Assembly (NCBI GenBank): GCA_044463125.1
Contig: JBIQMS010000021.1
Coordinates: 1-64,000 of the forward strand
From: CAYMZZ01 sp044463125
Lineage (GTDB): Bacteria; Bacteroidota; Bacteroidia; Chitinophagales; Chitinophagaceae
DNA length: 64,000 nt
Direction: 5' to 3'
In this document: positions 34,202 through 43,369 of the stretch, piece after piece
Layout of the letters: each line of letters starts with the position of its first letter
Numbering within the stretch: position 1 is the first letter of the stretch
Made by a program: the position numbers and the translations under genes
The notes under the pieces: generated by a model
What the model was told of the DNA's origin: nothing
Databases searched by the model: none
What the model saw: the letters and a program-made list of their open reading frames with translations, nothing else

Positions 34202-36076
34202 TTATTTCTTGGTGGTTAATACTATTTGCTGATTGTAGAACTCCTTTAGTTCTTCAACATCCTTATTCCATTGCGCAAAATCCGCGGGCTTCAATTCCGT
34301 ATCGCGGAACTCTATTTCGCAGCGGTACTGGAGGGATTTGTCCTTTACGGCATAAGTACCGCTAAACAGATAGCCGGGTCGCTCAATTTTCAATGCCGGT
34401 GGCAGGCTGCTGGCCTGTTTATCATCGGGGAGTTGTAGTTCGGTTTCAAAAACCAGGTGATTCTTGAAATCAAACCAATAAGGTAGCTTACGCTTTGCCG
34501 GGTCTATTTTAAAACTCTCAAAATTTCGTCTGTTGTCGACCTCAACATATACTTCTTCACCAAACTCCGCCAGGGCATTCTTCCAGATCATATCATATTC
34601 CACAGTGAGATCCTTGTTGTAATCTGTTAAATTGGCTATGCGAAGACCCGTGATCTCCACATTATTTTTTCCTTCCGCCAGGTAACGGCTCAGTGCCAGT
34701 TCCTGCTTTTCTGTTCGGATACTATTCAGCCCCGACAGCAGCATCACTTTGTTCTCACCCTTCCAGCTTTGTGCTACATGGCCTTTGAGGTGACTGCCTT
34801 CCATCACCAGTTTGCGTTTTTCAAACGCAGTGTTCTGCCTGGCAGTAGTGCTGGGTACTTTACCCAATATAAACTTTGCGCCATCTTCAATCAGGGTTTG
34901 CCGACCCTGTATGCGTTCTGCCAGTTCACCAAAGCCGATATATTTTTCAGTTGCGTCGAGGTATACGGGTTTATTGTTGTTCATCCATACGGCGATCATG
35001 TGATTATCCACTGCCAGCGATGGGGTGGTATAATCATACGCGATATGTCGGGTACCAATCCAGCATCGACGGGCATCGAGGCCCAATGAGCGTAGCATTT
35101 CAACCAGCAGGTTGGCCATGCCCTTACAATCGCCATATTTCCTGCGCAATACTTCCTGCGCCTTTTCCGGTTTAAAACCCGCGATGCCATCTTCAAAGGC
35201 GATATAGCGGATATTGTCCTGTACCCATTGAAAGATGATCTTTACTTTCTCTTCCTCTGTTTTGGCTTCGCGTGTCAATTCTATCGCGCGTGCTTTTATA
35301 GGAGAAATGTCGTTTCCGATATCCAGCACGAGTTTTCGATACCAGTTATATTGATCCTGGAGGGTATTGAAATAGGTTTGCTTTCCCTGCTTTGTTTCCG
35401 CCGTTTTGCACATTACCATTACGTGAGGGGAATAGTAAGTAAAGCCCGGCGATGCGGATTCCCTTTTCAGGGCTGGCAGATTTTTCGCCGTGTAGCGGTA
35501 CACGGTTTCGCCGCCATCAGGATTTGTTTGTTTTTGAATAGTATAATTTCCGAAATTGAATTCTTTCAGCTCCAGCTTCATCCAGGAAGGAACCCGAATG
35601 GTCAGCTCCTGCGCTTGCACCGGATAGGGTTCCATGAAATGTACGCTGGTGAAATACTTGGGATCGAGAACTGTCTTCTTGATCTTAACGCTTGAAATGG
35701 ATTCTTTCTCAGGAAGCGGCAGCATAAAATGGCAGACCCGCGCATCCGAATAAAAAATACCGTCGGCCTCATAAAACTCGTGTGCCGGCGAAATGCCGTG
35801 CTTTTTGGAACCATCCACCAGTATCTGGATATCGTCGATGGTTTCCATATCGTTGTAAAACTCAGCAACAGGAACTTTCGTACGGTAATTCCGACACTGA
35901 TAGCGGTACTCTGTTACCTCCTTGATGAGCACGGGATGCTCCGCATTGCCCTGCACAAAACTGAATTCCCGTTTTATTTCGAGCAGGCTGATATTTTCAT
36001 CGTTGGAGTTTGGGCTTTGGGCATAGGTATAACCTATTCCCGATAGAGAAAGAATCGCCGCGATAAAATATTTCAT
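34202..36076 (-). CDS. DUF3857/transglutaminase-like secreted protein (active site intact)
   Basis: 624 residues from the ATG at 36076, which restores the signal peptide (KYFIAAILSLSGIGYTYAQ). A DUF3857 domain is followed by a transglutaminase-like core with catalytic Cys near residue 316 (RRKYGDCKGMANLLVEML), His near 358 (VDNHMIAVWM) and Asp near 373 (VYLDATEKY). A beta-rich C-terminal domain follows. The substrate is unknown; a periplasmic crosslinking or peptidase role is possible. It is the first gene of a two-gene unit with the catalytically dead paralogue. Confidence 0.85.
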   Translation of the reverse strand: MKYFIAAILSLSGIGYTYAQSPNSNDENISLLEIKREFSFVQGNAEHPVLIKEVTEYRYQCRNYRTKVPVAEFYNDMETIDDIQILVDGSKKHGISPAHEFYEADGIFYSDARVCHFMLPLPEKESISSVKIKKTVLDPKYFTSVHFMEPYPVQAQELTIRVPSWMKLELKEFNFGNYTIQKQTNPDGGETVYRYTAKNLPALKRESASPGFTYYSPHVMVMCKTAETKQGKQTYFNTLQDQYNWYRKLVLDIGNDISPIKARAIELTREAKTEEEKVKIIFQWVQDNIRYIAFEDGIAGFKPEKAQEVLRRKYGDCKGMANLLVEMLRSLGLDARRCWIGTRHIAYDYTTPSLAVDNHMIAVWMNNNKPVYLDATEKYIGFGELAERIQGRQTLIEDGAKFILGKVPSTTARQNTAFEKRKLVMEGSHLKGHVAQSWKGENKVMLLSGLNSIRTEKQELALSRYLAEGKNNVEITGLRIANLTDYNKDLTVEYDMIWKNALAEFGEEVYVEVDNRRNFESFKIDPAKRKLPYWFDFKNHLVFETELQLPDDKQASSLPPALKIERPGYLFSGTYAVKDKSLQYRCEIEFRDTELKPADFAQWNKDVEELKEFYNQQIVLTTKK

Positions 36077-36244
36077 AGTACAGAAATGGTTTCGGCTAAA
36101 AAGGTGGTAATCATGAAGAGACGCGTCATGGCGGCTAAAACATGACTGAAATAACACCTCAATATAGAAATTATTCGACTAATTCCATAGTAAGTACCCC
36201 TAAAGCCTACGAAATATTAAGATAAATCAATATTTCAATGCCTG

Positions 36245-38071
36245 TTACGGCAATGCTTTGTACAACAGCCTGTGCAATTCCTTCATTTTCTCCACCCGAA
36301 ACTTGATTATCCGCCGGTCGTAGGTCATGAGTCCGTTTATTTCCACTTCCACATCCGTGGTTTGCGTGTACACGGCGGCCGACAGGCCCATTTCGATGAA
36401 TTGTGGAATATTGCGGATGAATGCTTCATAGCGCTGATACAGTTCGTCTTTATTCTTAAAACTTTGGTAACCCCAATTATCTTTCTCCTGCCAGGTATGT
36501 CCTTCCAGAGGAAGGCCCAAACCGCCAAACTCGCCCAGCACCAGAATCTGCCGATGGCCAAACAATTCGGGATCGGGCATAAGGGGCTCGGGATAATTGT
36601 GTAAATCCATAATATGACCGGCATCGGTGAAATTGCCACCACTGGCCGCGTTCACCAGCCGCGATGGGTCCAGCGATTGAGTCCATTGCACTATGTCCTG
36701 TGTCTTGAACTGGCCCCAGGCTTCGTTGAAGGGTACCCAACATACAATGCTGGGAAAATTATGCAAGCCCTCTACAATAGCTTTCCATTCATTCCGGAAT
36801 ATTCGCTCCGACTCTTCGGTCCGCTCCCGATCGGTAGCTTTGCCGTAAATGCCCGGGCGCATTTCCCAGCGGTTGCCCATATCGCCACTCGGCATGTCCT
36901 GCCATACCAACATGCCAAGTTTATCGCAATGATAATACCAGCGAGCCGGTTCCACCTTCACGTGTTTGCGAATCATATTAAAGCCCATGGCCCTGGTTTG
37001 CTCAATATCGAATACTAAGGCATCATCGCTCGGTGCCGTATAAAGCCCATCGGGCCACCAGCCCTGATCCAGCGGACCATATTGAAACAGGAATTTATTA
37101 TTGAGCATCATTCGTTGAATGCCACGGCTGTCTTTTTGCATGGAAATCTTCCGCATACCAAAATAGCTTTTCACCTCATCCACCACTTTACCCTTCCGCA
37201 GGATTGTATATTGAATATCATACAGGAAAGGATCGGCGGGTGACCAAAGCCTTAGATCAGGAATAGCTATTTCCATTTCTGAAAAAGGTTTGATGTCGCG
37301 CTCAGCAATCTTTTTTCCTTCGGAAAAAAGGTTTACTGTCAACTGGTCCCCGGGCATGGCATTCGCTATGTTTGCCTGCACGCGAATAAGGCCTCTGTCT
37401 ATATCGGGTGTTTGCCGGGTGGAAACAATATGCGTAACCGGAACCTGCTCGAGCCAAACGGTTTGCCAAATTCCCGTTACCGGTGTGTACCAGATGCCAT
37501 GCGGCTTATTCACCTGCTTACCCCTTGGCTGAGGGCCTTCGTCGGTAGGATCCCACACCCGTAGCACCAGTTCCTGCTGATCTCCGTTCTTCAAAAAATC
37601 CGTAATATCAAATTGAAACGCATCGTAGCCTCCCCGGTGCCGGCCTACTTCCTGTCCATTCACAAACACCTGGCAATCCCAGTCAACCCCGCCAAAATGC
37701 AGGATGCTCCTGCGGTTACGGTCCTGCTTAAGGCTGAAAGAACGCCGGTACCATAGTACGCTGTCTTTACCCACCGTTTTTCCCACGCCCGACAGGGCCG
37801 ATTCCACCGCAAAGGGTACCAGTATCTTACCCTGCATGTCAGGTGTTGTTGCTTTCGACAATACCGGCTGAATGCTGTAATCCCAGAGACCGTTGAGATT
37901 TACCCATTCAGGCCTTTGCATCTGCGGTCTTGGGTATTCATTCAATACCGATTCCGGATTCAGGTTCTCCGCCCAGGGAGTTTGTATCTTACCTTTTACA
38001 GGTTGCCAGGCAGGTTGCGCGTACGACAACAGGCTGCTTACAAGCAATAGGAATAGCAGGAAATTTTTCAT
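36245..38071 (-). CDS. Glycoside hydrolase family 2
   Basis: 608 residues. Signal peptide (1-18, ending SYAQ); sugar-binding beta-sandwich (50-210, FGGVDWDCQVFVNGQEVG with HRGGYDAFQFDITDFL); immunoglobulin-like domain (215-305); and TIM barrel (310-608). The acid/base is E450 (WVPFNEAWGQF) and the nucleophile E514 (VLGEFGGLGLP). Many relatives are beta-galactosidases, glucuronidases or mannosidases; the exact sugar cannot be read from the sequence. It is shorter than LacZ because it lacks the C-terminal small-chain domains. No SusC/SusD pair is next to it, so it is not in a standard polysaccharide-utilisation locus. Confidence 0.92.
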   Translation of the reverse strand: MKNFLLFLLLVSSLLSYAQPAWQPVKGKIQTPWAENLNPESVLNEYPRPQMQRPEWVNLNGLWDYSIQPVLSKATTPDMQGKILVPFAVESALSGVGKTVGKDSVLWYRRSFSLKQDRNRRSILHFGGVDWDCQVFVNGQEVGRHRGGYDAFQFDITDFLKNGDQQELVLRVWDPTDEGPQPRGKQVNKPHGIWYTPVTGIWQTVWLEQVPVTHIVSTRQTPDIDRGLIRVQANIANAMPGDQLTVNLFSEGKKIAERDIKPFSEMEIAIPDLRLWSPADPFLYDIQYTILRKGKVVDEVKSYFGMRKISMQKDSRGIQRMMLNNKFLFQYGPLDQGWWPDGLYTAPSDDALVFDIEQTRAMGFNMIRKHVKVEPARWYYHCDKLGMLVWQDMPSGDMGNRWEMRPGIYGKATDRERTEESERIFRNEWKAIVEGLHNFPSIVCWVPFNEAWGQFKTQDIVQWTQSLDPSRLVNAASGGNFTDAGHIMDLHNYPEPLMPDPELFGHRQILVLGEFGGLGLPLEGHTWQEKDNWGYQSFKNKDELYQRYEAFIRNIPQFIEMGLSAAVYTQTTDVEVEINGLMTYDRRIIKFRVEKMKELHRLLYKALP

Positions 38072-38394
38072 TGGGGTAAATTACAGCATTTTCAAATCCA
38101 GCAATAAGATTCATTTAAAAAATCGACCTGTAAACTTGTTAACGGAATCTGAAGAGCGTTAACCAATCCTCAATTCTGCCAATGGTCCATCTGGAAAAAG
38201 CGGCAGCAAAACCGAATCATCTCAAAATTTTTTCATAACTTTCTGTATCGCTCTGATTCGGCAGGGGTTAAATGTCCGCAGGCAGATTCGCGGAAACTTC
38301 AGCACAGACCTTATCCATTTATCGCATCGGCAGGCCAATGCACCTGCATGGAATCCTGACATTCAGGAATCATTCACTCTTAAAATATAAGGCA
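38072..38394. other. Intergenic region
   Basis: 323 bases between the divergent GH2 and DUF1508 genes. I see no tRNA, repeat array or convincing small ORF; an in-frame upstream extension of the DUF1508 gene lacks family resemblance. It presumably contains both promoters. Confidence 0.4.
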
Positions 38395-38568
38395 ATGGGA
38401 AAATTTCTTGTCAAAACCGGAAATGACGGTCAATTTTATTTCAGCCTGGTGGCTTCCAATGGCCAGGTAATCGGGAAAAGCCAGATGTATACCAATGCCG
38501 CTGGCTGCGAAAACGGGATTGAATCAGTGAAAACCAATGCACCAGGAGCACCTGTTGAGATGGAATAA
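38395..38568 (+). CDS. DUF1508/YegP-family small protein
   Basis: 57 residues, a single YegP repeat: MGKFLVKTGNDGQFYFSLVA, then NGQVIGKSQMY and GCENGIESVKTNAP. The family is a small alpha-beta protein of unknown role, often in two tandem copies; this one has one. The ATG at 38395 was chosen because the family starts there; the longer ORF upstream is not conserved in appearance. Confidence 0.85.
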   Translation: MGKFLVKTGNDGQFYFSLVASNGQVIGKSQMYTNAAGCENGIESVKTNAPGAPVEME

Positions 38569-38581
38569 GAGATAATCATCA

Positions 38582-38627
38582 AATAATACCGGTAGAAGCC
38601 TTAACAAGGCTTTTACCAGTATTATGG
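38582..38627 (+). terminator. Imperfect long hairpin after the DUF1508 gene
   Basis: The core AAGCCTT-AAC-AAGGCTT is extended outward by AATAATACCGGTA against TTTACCAGTATTAT with a few mismatches. It sits 13 bases after the stop codon. A TTTT follows the inner stem, so a terminator is likely. Confidence 0.6.
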
Positions 38628-38866
38628 TATATTTGCAATTCGACGGTGAATACCACTAAGCATATAGGAACCACGCAATCGAAGGACTTTCTTCATTGAA
38701 CCCGGGCGGCTTAAAGCTCCGTTTCGTCCGGGATATCCATTTATTTAATAACTGACCATTACGGGTAATGAATTCCCGATATGGCAGCTATTGTTTTTTT
38801 AACCCTGAACGAATCTTCGCGGAGCGAGGATAGAAACTACTTTATTAAAAAGAAAAATCAACAACC

Positions 38867-39265
38867 ATGGCAAAGAAAAAGCAGCAACTGATCCTGCTCC
38901 GCAATGAATATGAATTATTGAAAAAATATGTGCAAAGCCGTATCGACGGCGCCAATGCCGAGCAGGCGATAGCCGCACAGCTACAGGCCGAACTGGAAGA
39001 AGCCAAGGTGCTGGAAGATGAAAAATCGGCCCCGGATGATTTGGTGCGACTTCATACCAAAGTGTGCGTGGAGGAATTGCCCAGCCGTAGGAAATTTCAT
39101 TTCCGGTTAACGGCACCGGCCGATGCTAATATAAAACTTCAAAAACTTTCTATCTATGCGCCACTGGGCATTGCGCTAATGGGTTATCGTAAAGGACAAC
39201 AAATAAAATGGAAAATGCCTTCTGGCGAAAAAACCTTTGAAATTGTAGATGTGGAAAATGATTAA
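38867..39265 (+). CDS. GreA/GreB C-terminal-domain (Rnk-like) protein
   Basis: 132 residues. A charged N-terminal helix pair (residues 5-55, NEYELLKKYVQSRID) is followed by a GreA/GreB-type C-terminal domain (70-130, ending APLGIALMGYRKGQQIKWKM and PSGEKTFEI). GreA and GreB enter the RNA polymerase secondary channel with an N-terminal coiled coil tipped by two acidic residues; this short form resembles Rnk and stand-alone Gre-C proteins that bind polymerase without cleavage activity. It is monocistronic with a strong terminator. Confidence 0.8.
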   Translation: MAKKKQQLILLRNEYELLKKYVQSRIDGANAEQAIAAQLQAELEEAKVLEDEKSAPDDLVRLHTKVCVEELPSRRKFHFRLTAPADANIKLQKLSIYAPLGIALMGYRKGQQIKWKMPSGEKTFEIVDVEND

Positions 39266-39269
39266 ATAA

Positions 39270-39298
39270 AAATCCCACGCCGGAGCGTGGGATTTTTT
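39270..39298 (+). terminator. Rho-independent terminator
   Basis: Stem AAATCCCACGC/GCGTGGGATTT with loop CGGA, followed by T residues, right after the Gre-C gene stop. Confidence 0.92.
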
Positions 39299-39318
39299 GT
39301 GTGCTGTCAATATTATTT

Positions 39319-40767
39319 TTAGAGTCCGAGCTCTTCTTTGTCGGTAATCGTCGACGCTTTCTTCTTCTTCTTTTCCTTCTTCATCGCACCAAATCGTAGC
39401 CCCATATAAATGTCTGCCTGTTTGGATTCGCCGGTCATAGCCGTCAGCAATGAACCGGAACCTACAAATAGTGGACCGTAGCGTAGGGCAACGCCGGCAT
39501 TCAGTTTTGATAAAGTGTGATACTGTATCGGCACATAAAGCCCAAAGCTGGATGACTCAATACGTGGGGTAACCGTTACAGAATGAAATTGCTGTCCATT
39601 ATAGATATTCTTATCGCTATTGGTGAGGCTTACCATACCTCCTACGTTCAAATAGAAACGCTTGGTGAATCGGTAATCAAGGTCGAGGTTGAGGCTGCCG
39701 GGCAGGCTTACATTATAGTTAGCTGTGGTAGCTCCCGGTATAGCTGTGAAAAACTGCGGGCGTGAATCAAAATAAGCCTTGAGCTCATCCAGGTCGTTGG
39801 CTTCCACTTCGCTCAAGTTGAGGCGTTCACCGCCAGTGATATTGATGTCGTATCCACCGCTTCTCGCGAGATCACGCTTGTAGCGGATGGAACCCAGGTC
39901 GAGCAGGGCCAAACCTATACGGAAACGATACTTGTTGTCGAAAGCATCTACCGCCAGGCGGTCGCCACCTGGACGGTATTCATACACGAAACCGATATCG
40001 CCGCCAAAGCCTGAGCTACGGAATGACGTGAGATCATCCCAGTCAAAATCGCTGAAGTTAACCCCGCCAAATCCAATCTGCAGGCGACCCGTACTATTGC
40101 TGAGATAAGGATCACCGGTAATCAGATCATCATCCACCTGGCCGGTCAGGTTATCGACGCCCAGGTAAGCATTGGCCGCGCCAGCCAGGTATTTTAGGGT
40201 TAGGCCCCCCTTCAGGAAATGCTCGCCCTGTTCCATCAGTATCCGGCTATAGGTGAAGCCAAATTCTGTCCAGGCATTCATATTCACCCGGTTTTTGGCA
40301 TTGGAAAGAATATTAAAGGAGCTGCTGTTGCCGCTGCTCTCATCAATCAGGCGATCAGCCAGCTCGCCATCAATTTCAATGGCATTTACCAATACCCGGC
40401 TTCGGGTACTGATGGCGATAGAAGATTTGGCACCGGCGCTGATCATCAGGGAAGGCCCATGGATCGTGGCATTGAGCATGGCCGTGGTAAGTCCGGCACC
40501 CGTGCCGGTCAACTGGTCTTCCAGTTCATCATTGTCAATAGCTGACTTCAGGTCGCTAAGCGAAAAGCTGGCATTATCATTCGCTATAGAAGCATGGAAG
40601 GACAGCAGGTTGAAATGCCATTTGTGCCGGCTGTCGGCGATATTGGCGGGATTGAAAAAAACGCCATTGGCGCCGGTATAGTTTCCGGTTCGGAATCCTG
40701 GGAATTCCTGAGCCATAGTAGTTCCCGAAAAAAGAACTAGAATCAAGGAGAGTCGGATCGACTTCAT
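39319..40767 (-). CDS. Outer-membrane beta-barrel protein (DUF5723-like)
   Basis: 482 residues from the ATG at 40767; this gives a clean signal peptide (MKSIRLSLILVLFSGTTMAQ). The rest is a long beta-barrel-like sequence with GVFFNPANIADSRHKWHFNL near the N-terminus, similar to FadL/PorV-type barrels and to the DUF5723 family. It ends in a lysine-rich tail (KKEKKKKKASTI) that recalls the lysine tail of PorV in this window. Function is unknown. It is transcribed after the TonB-like gene but separated from it by a strong terminator. Confidence 0.75.
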   Translation of the reverse strand: MKSIRLSLILVLFSGTTMAQEFPGFRTGNYTGANGVFFNPANIADSRHKWHFNLLSFHASIANDNASFSLSDLKSAIDNDELEDQLTGTGAGLTTAMLNATIHGPSLMISAGAKSSIAISTRSRVLVNAIEIDGELADRLIDESSGNSSSFNILSNAKNRVNMNAWTEFGFTYSRILMEQGEHFLKGGLTLKYLAGAANAYLGVDNLTGQVDDDLITGDPYLSNSTGRLQIGFGGVNFSDFDWDDLTSFRSSGFGGDIGFVYEYRPGGDRLAVDAFDNKYRFRIGLALLDLGSIRYKRDLARSGGYDINITGGERLNLSEVEANDLDELKAYFDSRPQFFTAIPGATTANYNVSLPGSLNLDLDYRFTKRFYLNVGGMVSLTNSDKNIYNGQQFHSVTVTPRIESSSFGLYVPIQYHTLSKLNAGVALRYGPLFVGSGSLLTAMTGESKQADIYMGLRFGAMKKEKKKKKASTITDKEELGL

Positions 40768-40844
40768 GTTGTACGGTGGTTTAAAGCCTTTTGAAAATTG
40801 GTTCGCGGCCGAAAAATAGATAATTAAACCCTGATAATCAAGCA

Positions 40845-40889
40845 CTCCAAATAAATAAAGCCGGCATAGCCGGCTTTATTTATTTGGAG
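40845..40889 (-). terminator. Strong hairpin terminator
   Basis: Perfect 21-bp stem (40845-40865 with 40869-40889) around loop ATA: a G/C core GCCGGC and an A/T-rich outer part. It lies just after the stop of the 40909-41502 gene and before the barrel gene. Confidence 0.85.
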
Positions 40890-40908
40890 GTATTTGAAAC
40901 AGTGTCGA

Positions 40909-41502
40909 TTATTTGGTCAGAATAAGGGTTTGCCTTTTGATGGCTTTGCGGGGTTTCCCGTATTGATTCAGTAATGGTGACAAATTGGGCGCAGAAAGCG
41001 TCATACGATTGCGGATCTGGTCGGCCAGAAAATCATTGGAAGGGGATGCTGAAACCGTATTGATATTTACCTGCCCATCCACATCTATTTCATAAACAAT
41101 CAGGATGGAATAGGTACCTTCTTTAATCTTACGGTTGGGCAGAATTTCCCTTTTGATCTCTACCATCAGCTCATCGGTGTATTCCTTCCATATTTCGTCA
41201 TTATCCCTGGGTTTGGTAGGCTCCATACCTGTAGAATCCGCCAGTTCAGCTACCGGCACACGGGTTACTACCGTGGCGCCAGAACTATCCACCGTCAACA
41301 CTTCCTTTACGGGTGGCGGCGGTGGCTTGCGTGTACTCGTGTCAATTTTTGTAGAGAGATCGTCGGTTTTACGAACCACGGATCCCGTATCGGATTTGAG
41401 TTTCCCGCTGTAGAGCAATTCCTTCAGCGATTGGGAATTTGCCAGATTGGTGAAGCATACACCTGCTGCAGCCAGGGCGCAGCCAAGCCATATTTTTTTC
41501 AT
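40909..41502 (-). CDS. Secreted protein with proline linker, TonB-like C-terminus
   Basis: 197 residues from the ATG at 41502. Signal peptide (KKIWLGCALAAAGVCFTNLANS), a linker with RKPPPPPVKEV, and a C-terminal beta-alpha domain (YSILIVYEIDVDGQVNINTV, then ADQIRNRM). The layout (secretion signal, proline stretch, small C-terminal domain with a DVDGQV motif) is like periplasmic TonB/energy-transducer C-domains, but there is no retained membrane anchor. Family assignment is tentative. Confidence 0.6.
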   Translation of the reverse strand: MKKIWLGCALAAAGVCFTNLANSQSLKELLYSGKLKSDTGSVVRKTDDLSTKIDTSTRKPPPPPVKEVLTVDSSGATVVTRVPVAELADSTGMEPTKPRDNDEIWKEYTDELMVEIKREILPNRKIKEGTYSILIVYEIDVDGQVNINTVSASPSNDFLADQIRNRMTLSAPNLSPLLNQYGKPRKAIKRQTLILTK

Positions 41503-41643
41503 GATACCCCTTTTTGGTATAAGCATAACAGTAAGCTATACCTGCAATTTAAGTACCATTATGGGAACCATATCCAAATAAAACGATAATTAATGCTTTA
41601 TTGGATCGTAATTCCCGATTCTTTGGCTCATTGTGAACAGGTA

Positions 41644-41730
41644 TCAGTTAGATCCGGCACTTTCACTTCGGAAAGAAAGGACCACCCCTACCAGAAACAA
41701 AGCGATGAATAGATAGAAAAATACGGACAT
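41644..41730 (-). CDS. Possible 28-residue membrane peptide
   Basis: A 29-codon ORF on the minus strand in the 437-base gap 41503-41939: MSVFFYLFIALFLVGVVLSF, then RSESAGSN and TGA. It is a single hydrophobic helix with a short polar tail, as in many real small membrane proteins. No consensus promoter or SD was found and nothing nearby suggests a partner. The rest of the gap holds no other feature I can support. Confidence 0.3.
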   Translation of the reverse strand: MSVFFYLFIALFLVGVVLSFRSESAGSN

Positions 41731-41939
41731 AGTGACAGGTTTTGATAGTTAATCAATTCAAATTGAAGTGCTAAGTAAGATTCTTCGCTAAGGACTTTTG
41801 CTTTGGACTTAGCTAATGGCAGCATTCGCTTTTTAAAAGGCCACTGTCAGAGAGGAAATTCAGAGGAGGGGGATACGAATAATGATGGAACAAAGATGAA
41901 TAAAATAGTTGAGGAAGTCAATACCCCAAAAGTGTGATT

Positions 41940-42800
41940 TTACGAGAGGCGCTTCAAACAGGCGGAAAGGCTTTCCTTCCAGGGTTTAGTGGGAATACCA
42001 AATGTGGAACTGAATGAGTCGGTATTGAGCGCGCTATAAGCGGGTCTTGCTGCCGGTGTGGGATAAGCGGAGCTGGGAATGGGATTTACTTTTGTTGAAA
42101 ATCCGGCCAACTCGCGAATGGCGGAGGCAAACTGAAACCAGGTGATGATACCGCTATTGCTATAATGGTAAATCCCGGGATGCCAGTTGTTGCCGGCGAC
42201 AATTTTAAGAATAGCTTCCGCCAGGTCGCCCGCGTAGGTGGGTGAACCCTGCTGATCGTCCACCACGCTGATCTCGGTTTTTTCATTCATCAGCCGCAGC
42301 ATGGTTTTTACAAAATTCTTCCCAAATTCCGAATATACCCAGGAGGTGCGGATGATGATGGAATCAGAGTTAAAGCGCATCGCTTCCTCCTCCCCTTTTC
42401 TTTTGCTGGCGCCATAAACGGATTGCGGAGCGGTGGTATCGGTGGGTAAATAGGGTTTATTTCCTTTGCCATCAAAAACATAATCTGTAGAGATGTGCAG
42501 GAACCGGCAGTTGGTGGCAGCGCTAACCGCAGCGAGTACTCCAGTGGCTTCCGCGTTTACCTGGTAAGCCAGGTCTGGTTCTGATTCAGCCCTGTCCACA
42601 GCCGTGTAGGCGGCGCAATTGATGCAATAAGCAGGCTTATACGCCTCAAAAGTCCGGCGTACCAGCTCCGGATGATGAATGGGAAGGTCTTCGCGGGAAA
42701 GAAATACAAAATCCAGACCGGGATAGTCCGATTCCAGTCTTCTGAGTTCTTTTCCCAATTGCCCATTGGCGCCAGTTACCAGTATACGGGGACGGGTCAT
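41940..42800 (-). CDS. rfbD: dTDP-4-dehydrorhamnose reductase
   Basis: 286 residues from the ATG at 42800 (a TTG two codons upstream is less likely). It makes dTDP-L-rhamnose, the last step of the RmlABCD pathway. SDR features are present: GANGQLGKEL NAD(P)-binding motif, TDYVFDG, and the YxxxK pair in SVYGASKRKGEEE. RfbC is immediately upstream (9 bases). It is the last gene of the six-gene nucleotide-sugar operon; no terminator is evident after it. RfbA and RfbB are not in the window. Confidence 0.94.
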   Translation of the reverse strand: MTRPRILVTGANGQLGKELRRLESDYPGLDFVFLSREDLPIHHPELVRRTFEAYKPAYCINCAAYTAVDRAESEPDLAYQVNAEATGVLAAVSAATNCRFLHISTDYVFDGKGNKPYLPTDTTAPQSVYGASKRKGEEEAMRFNSDSIIIRTSWVYSEFGKNFVKTMLRLMNEKTEISVVDDQQGSPTYAGDLAEAILKIVAGNNWHPGIYHYSNSGIITWFQFASAIRELAGFSTKVNPIPSSAYPTPAARPAYSALNTDSFSSTFGIPTKPWKESLSACLKRLS

Positions 42801-42809
42801 ACGCAAAAA

Positions 42810-43364
42810 TTAGAAGGTAAAAGTGTTTCTACAATTGGCAAATGTGGGAAGCTGCTTATCCTTATCCGATACGATCACGCGATCGGCTGGCAGCTTCCAG
42901 TCGATACCCAGTGCCGGGTCGTTGAAAAGAATACCCGCATCGCTCTCCTTGTTGTAAAAAGCATCGCACTTATACATCACCACGGCTTTTTCGCTCAATA
43001 CTGAAAATCCGTGAGCAAATCCTTTGGGGATAAAGAGCTGCTTTTTGTTTTTTGCTGAAAGCTCGATGGCATAATGCTTACCGAAAGTAGGTGACCCTTT
43101 CCGGATATCGAGTGCTACATCCAGAATGGCTCCCTGCAACACGCGGACCAGCTTTGCTTGTGCGTAGGGCGGTAATTGGTAATGTAAACCCCTGATAACG
43201 CCATAGGCAGATTCAGACTGGTTATCCTGCACAAAAACAAGATCCAGCCCAATATCCGCGAATTTCTGCGCATTATAGGATTCGAAGAAATGACCCCTGC
43301 TATCCTCAAATACCAGTGGCTGTATTACCTGCAAGCCGGGAATTTCGGTGTGAATCTTTTCCAT
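42810..43364 (-). CDS. rfbC: dTDP-4-dehydrorhamnose 3,5-epimerase
   Basis: 184 residues, normal length. A cupin epimerase with the family pattern PLVFEDSRGHFFESYN, FVQDNQSESAYGVIRGLHYQ (catalytic His in RGLHYQ), and IPKGFAHGFSVLS. It converts the 4-keto sugar to the L-configuration before RfbD reduces it. It starts 5 bases after the upstream dehydrogenase gene, so it is tightly coupled. Confidence 0.95.
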   Translation of the reverse strand: MEKIHTEIPGLQVIQPLVFEDSRGHFFESYNAQKFADIGLDLVFVQDNQSESAYGVIRGLHYQLPPYAQAKLVRVLQGAILDVALDIRKGSPTFGKHYAIELSAKNKKQLFIPKGFAHGFSVLSEKAVVMYKCDAFYNKESDAGILFNDPALGIDWKLPADRVIVSDKDKQLPTFANCRNTFTF

Positions 43365-43369
43365 AAAAT

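Noticed and set aside
41644..41730. KdpF-like subunit
   Set aside because: The small ORF has the right size for KdpF but there are no kdp genes nearby and no motif supports it; it is left as an unnamed candidate.
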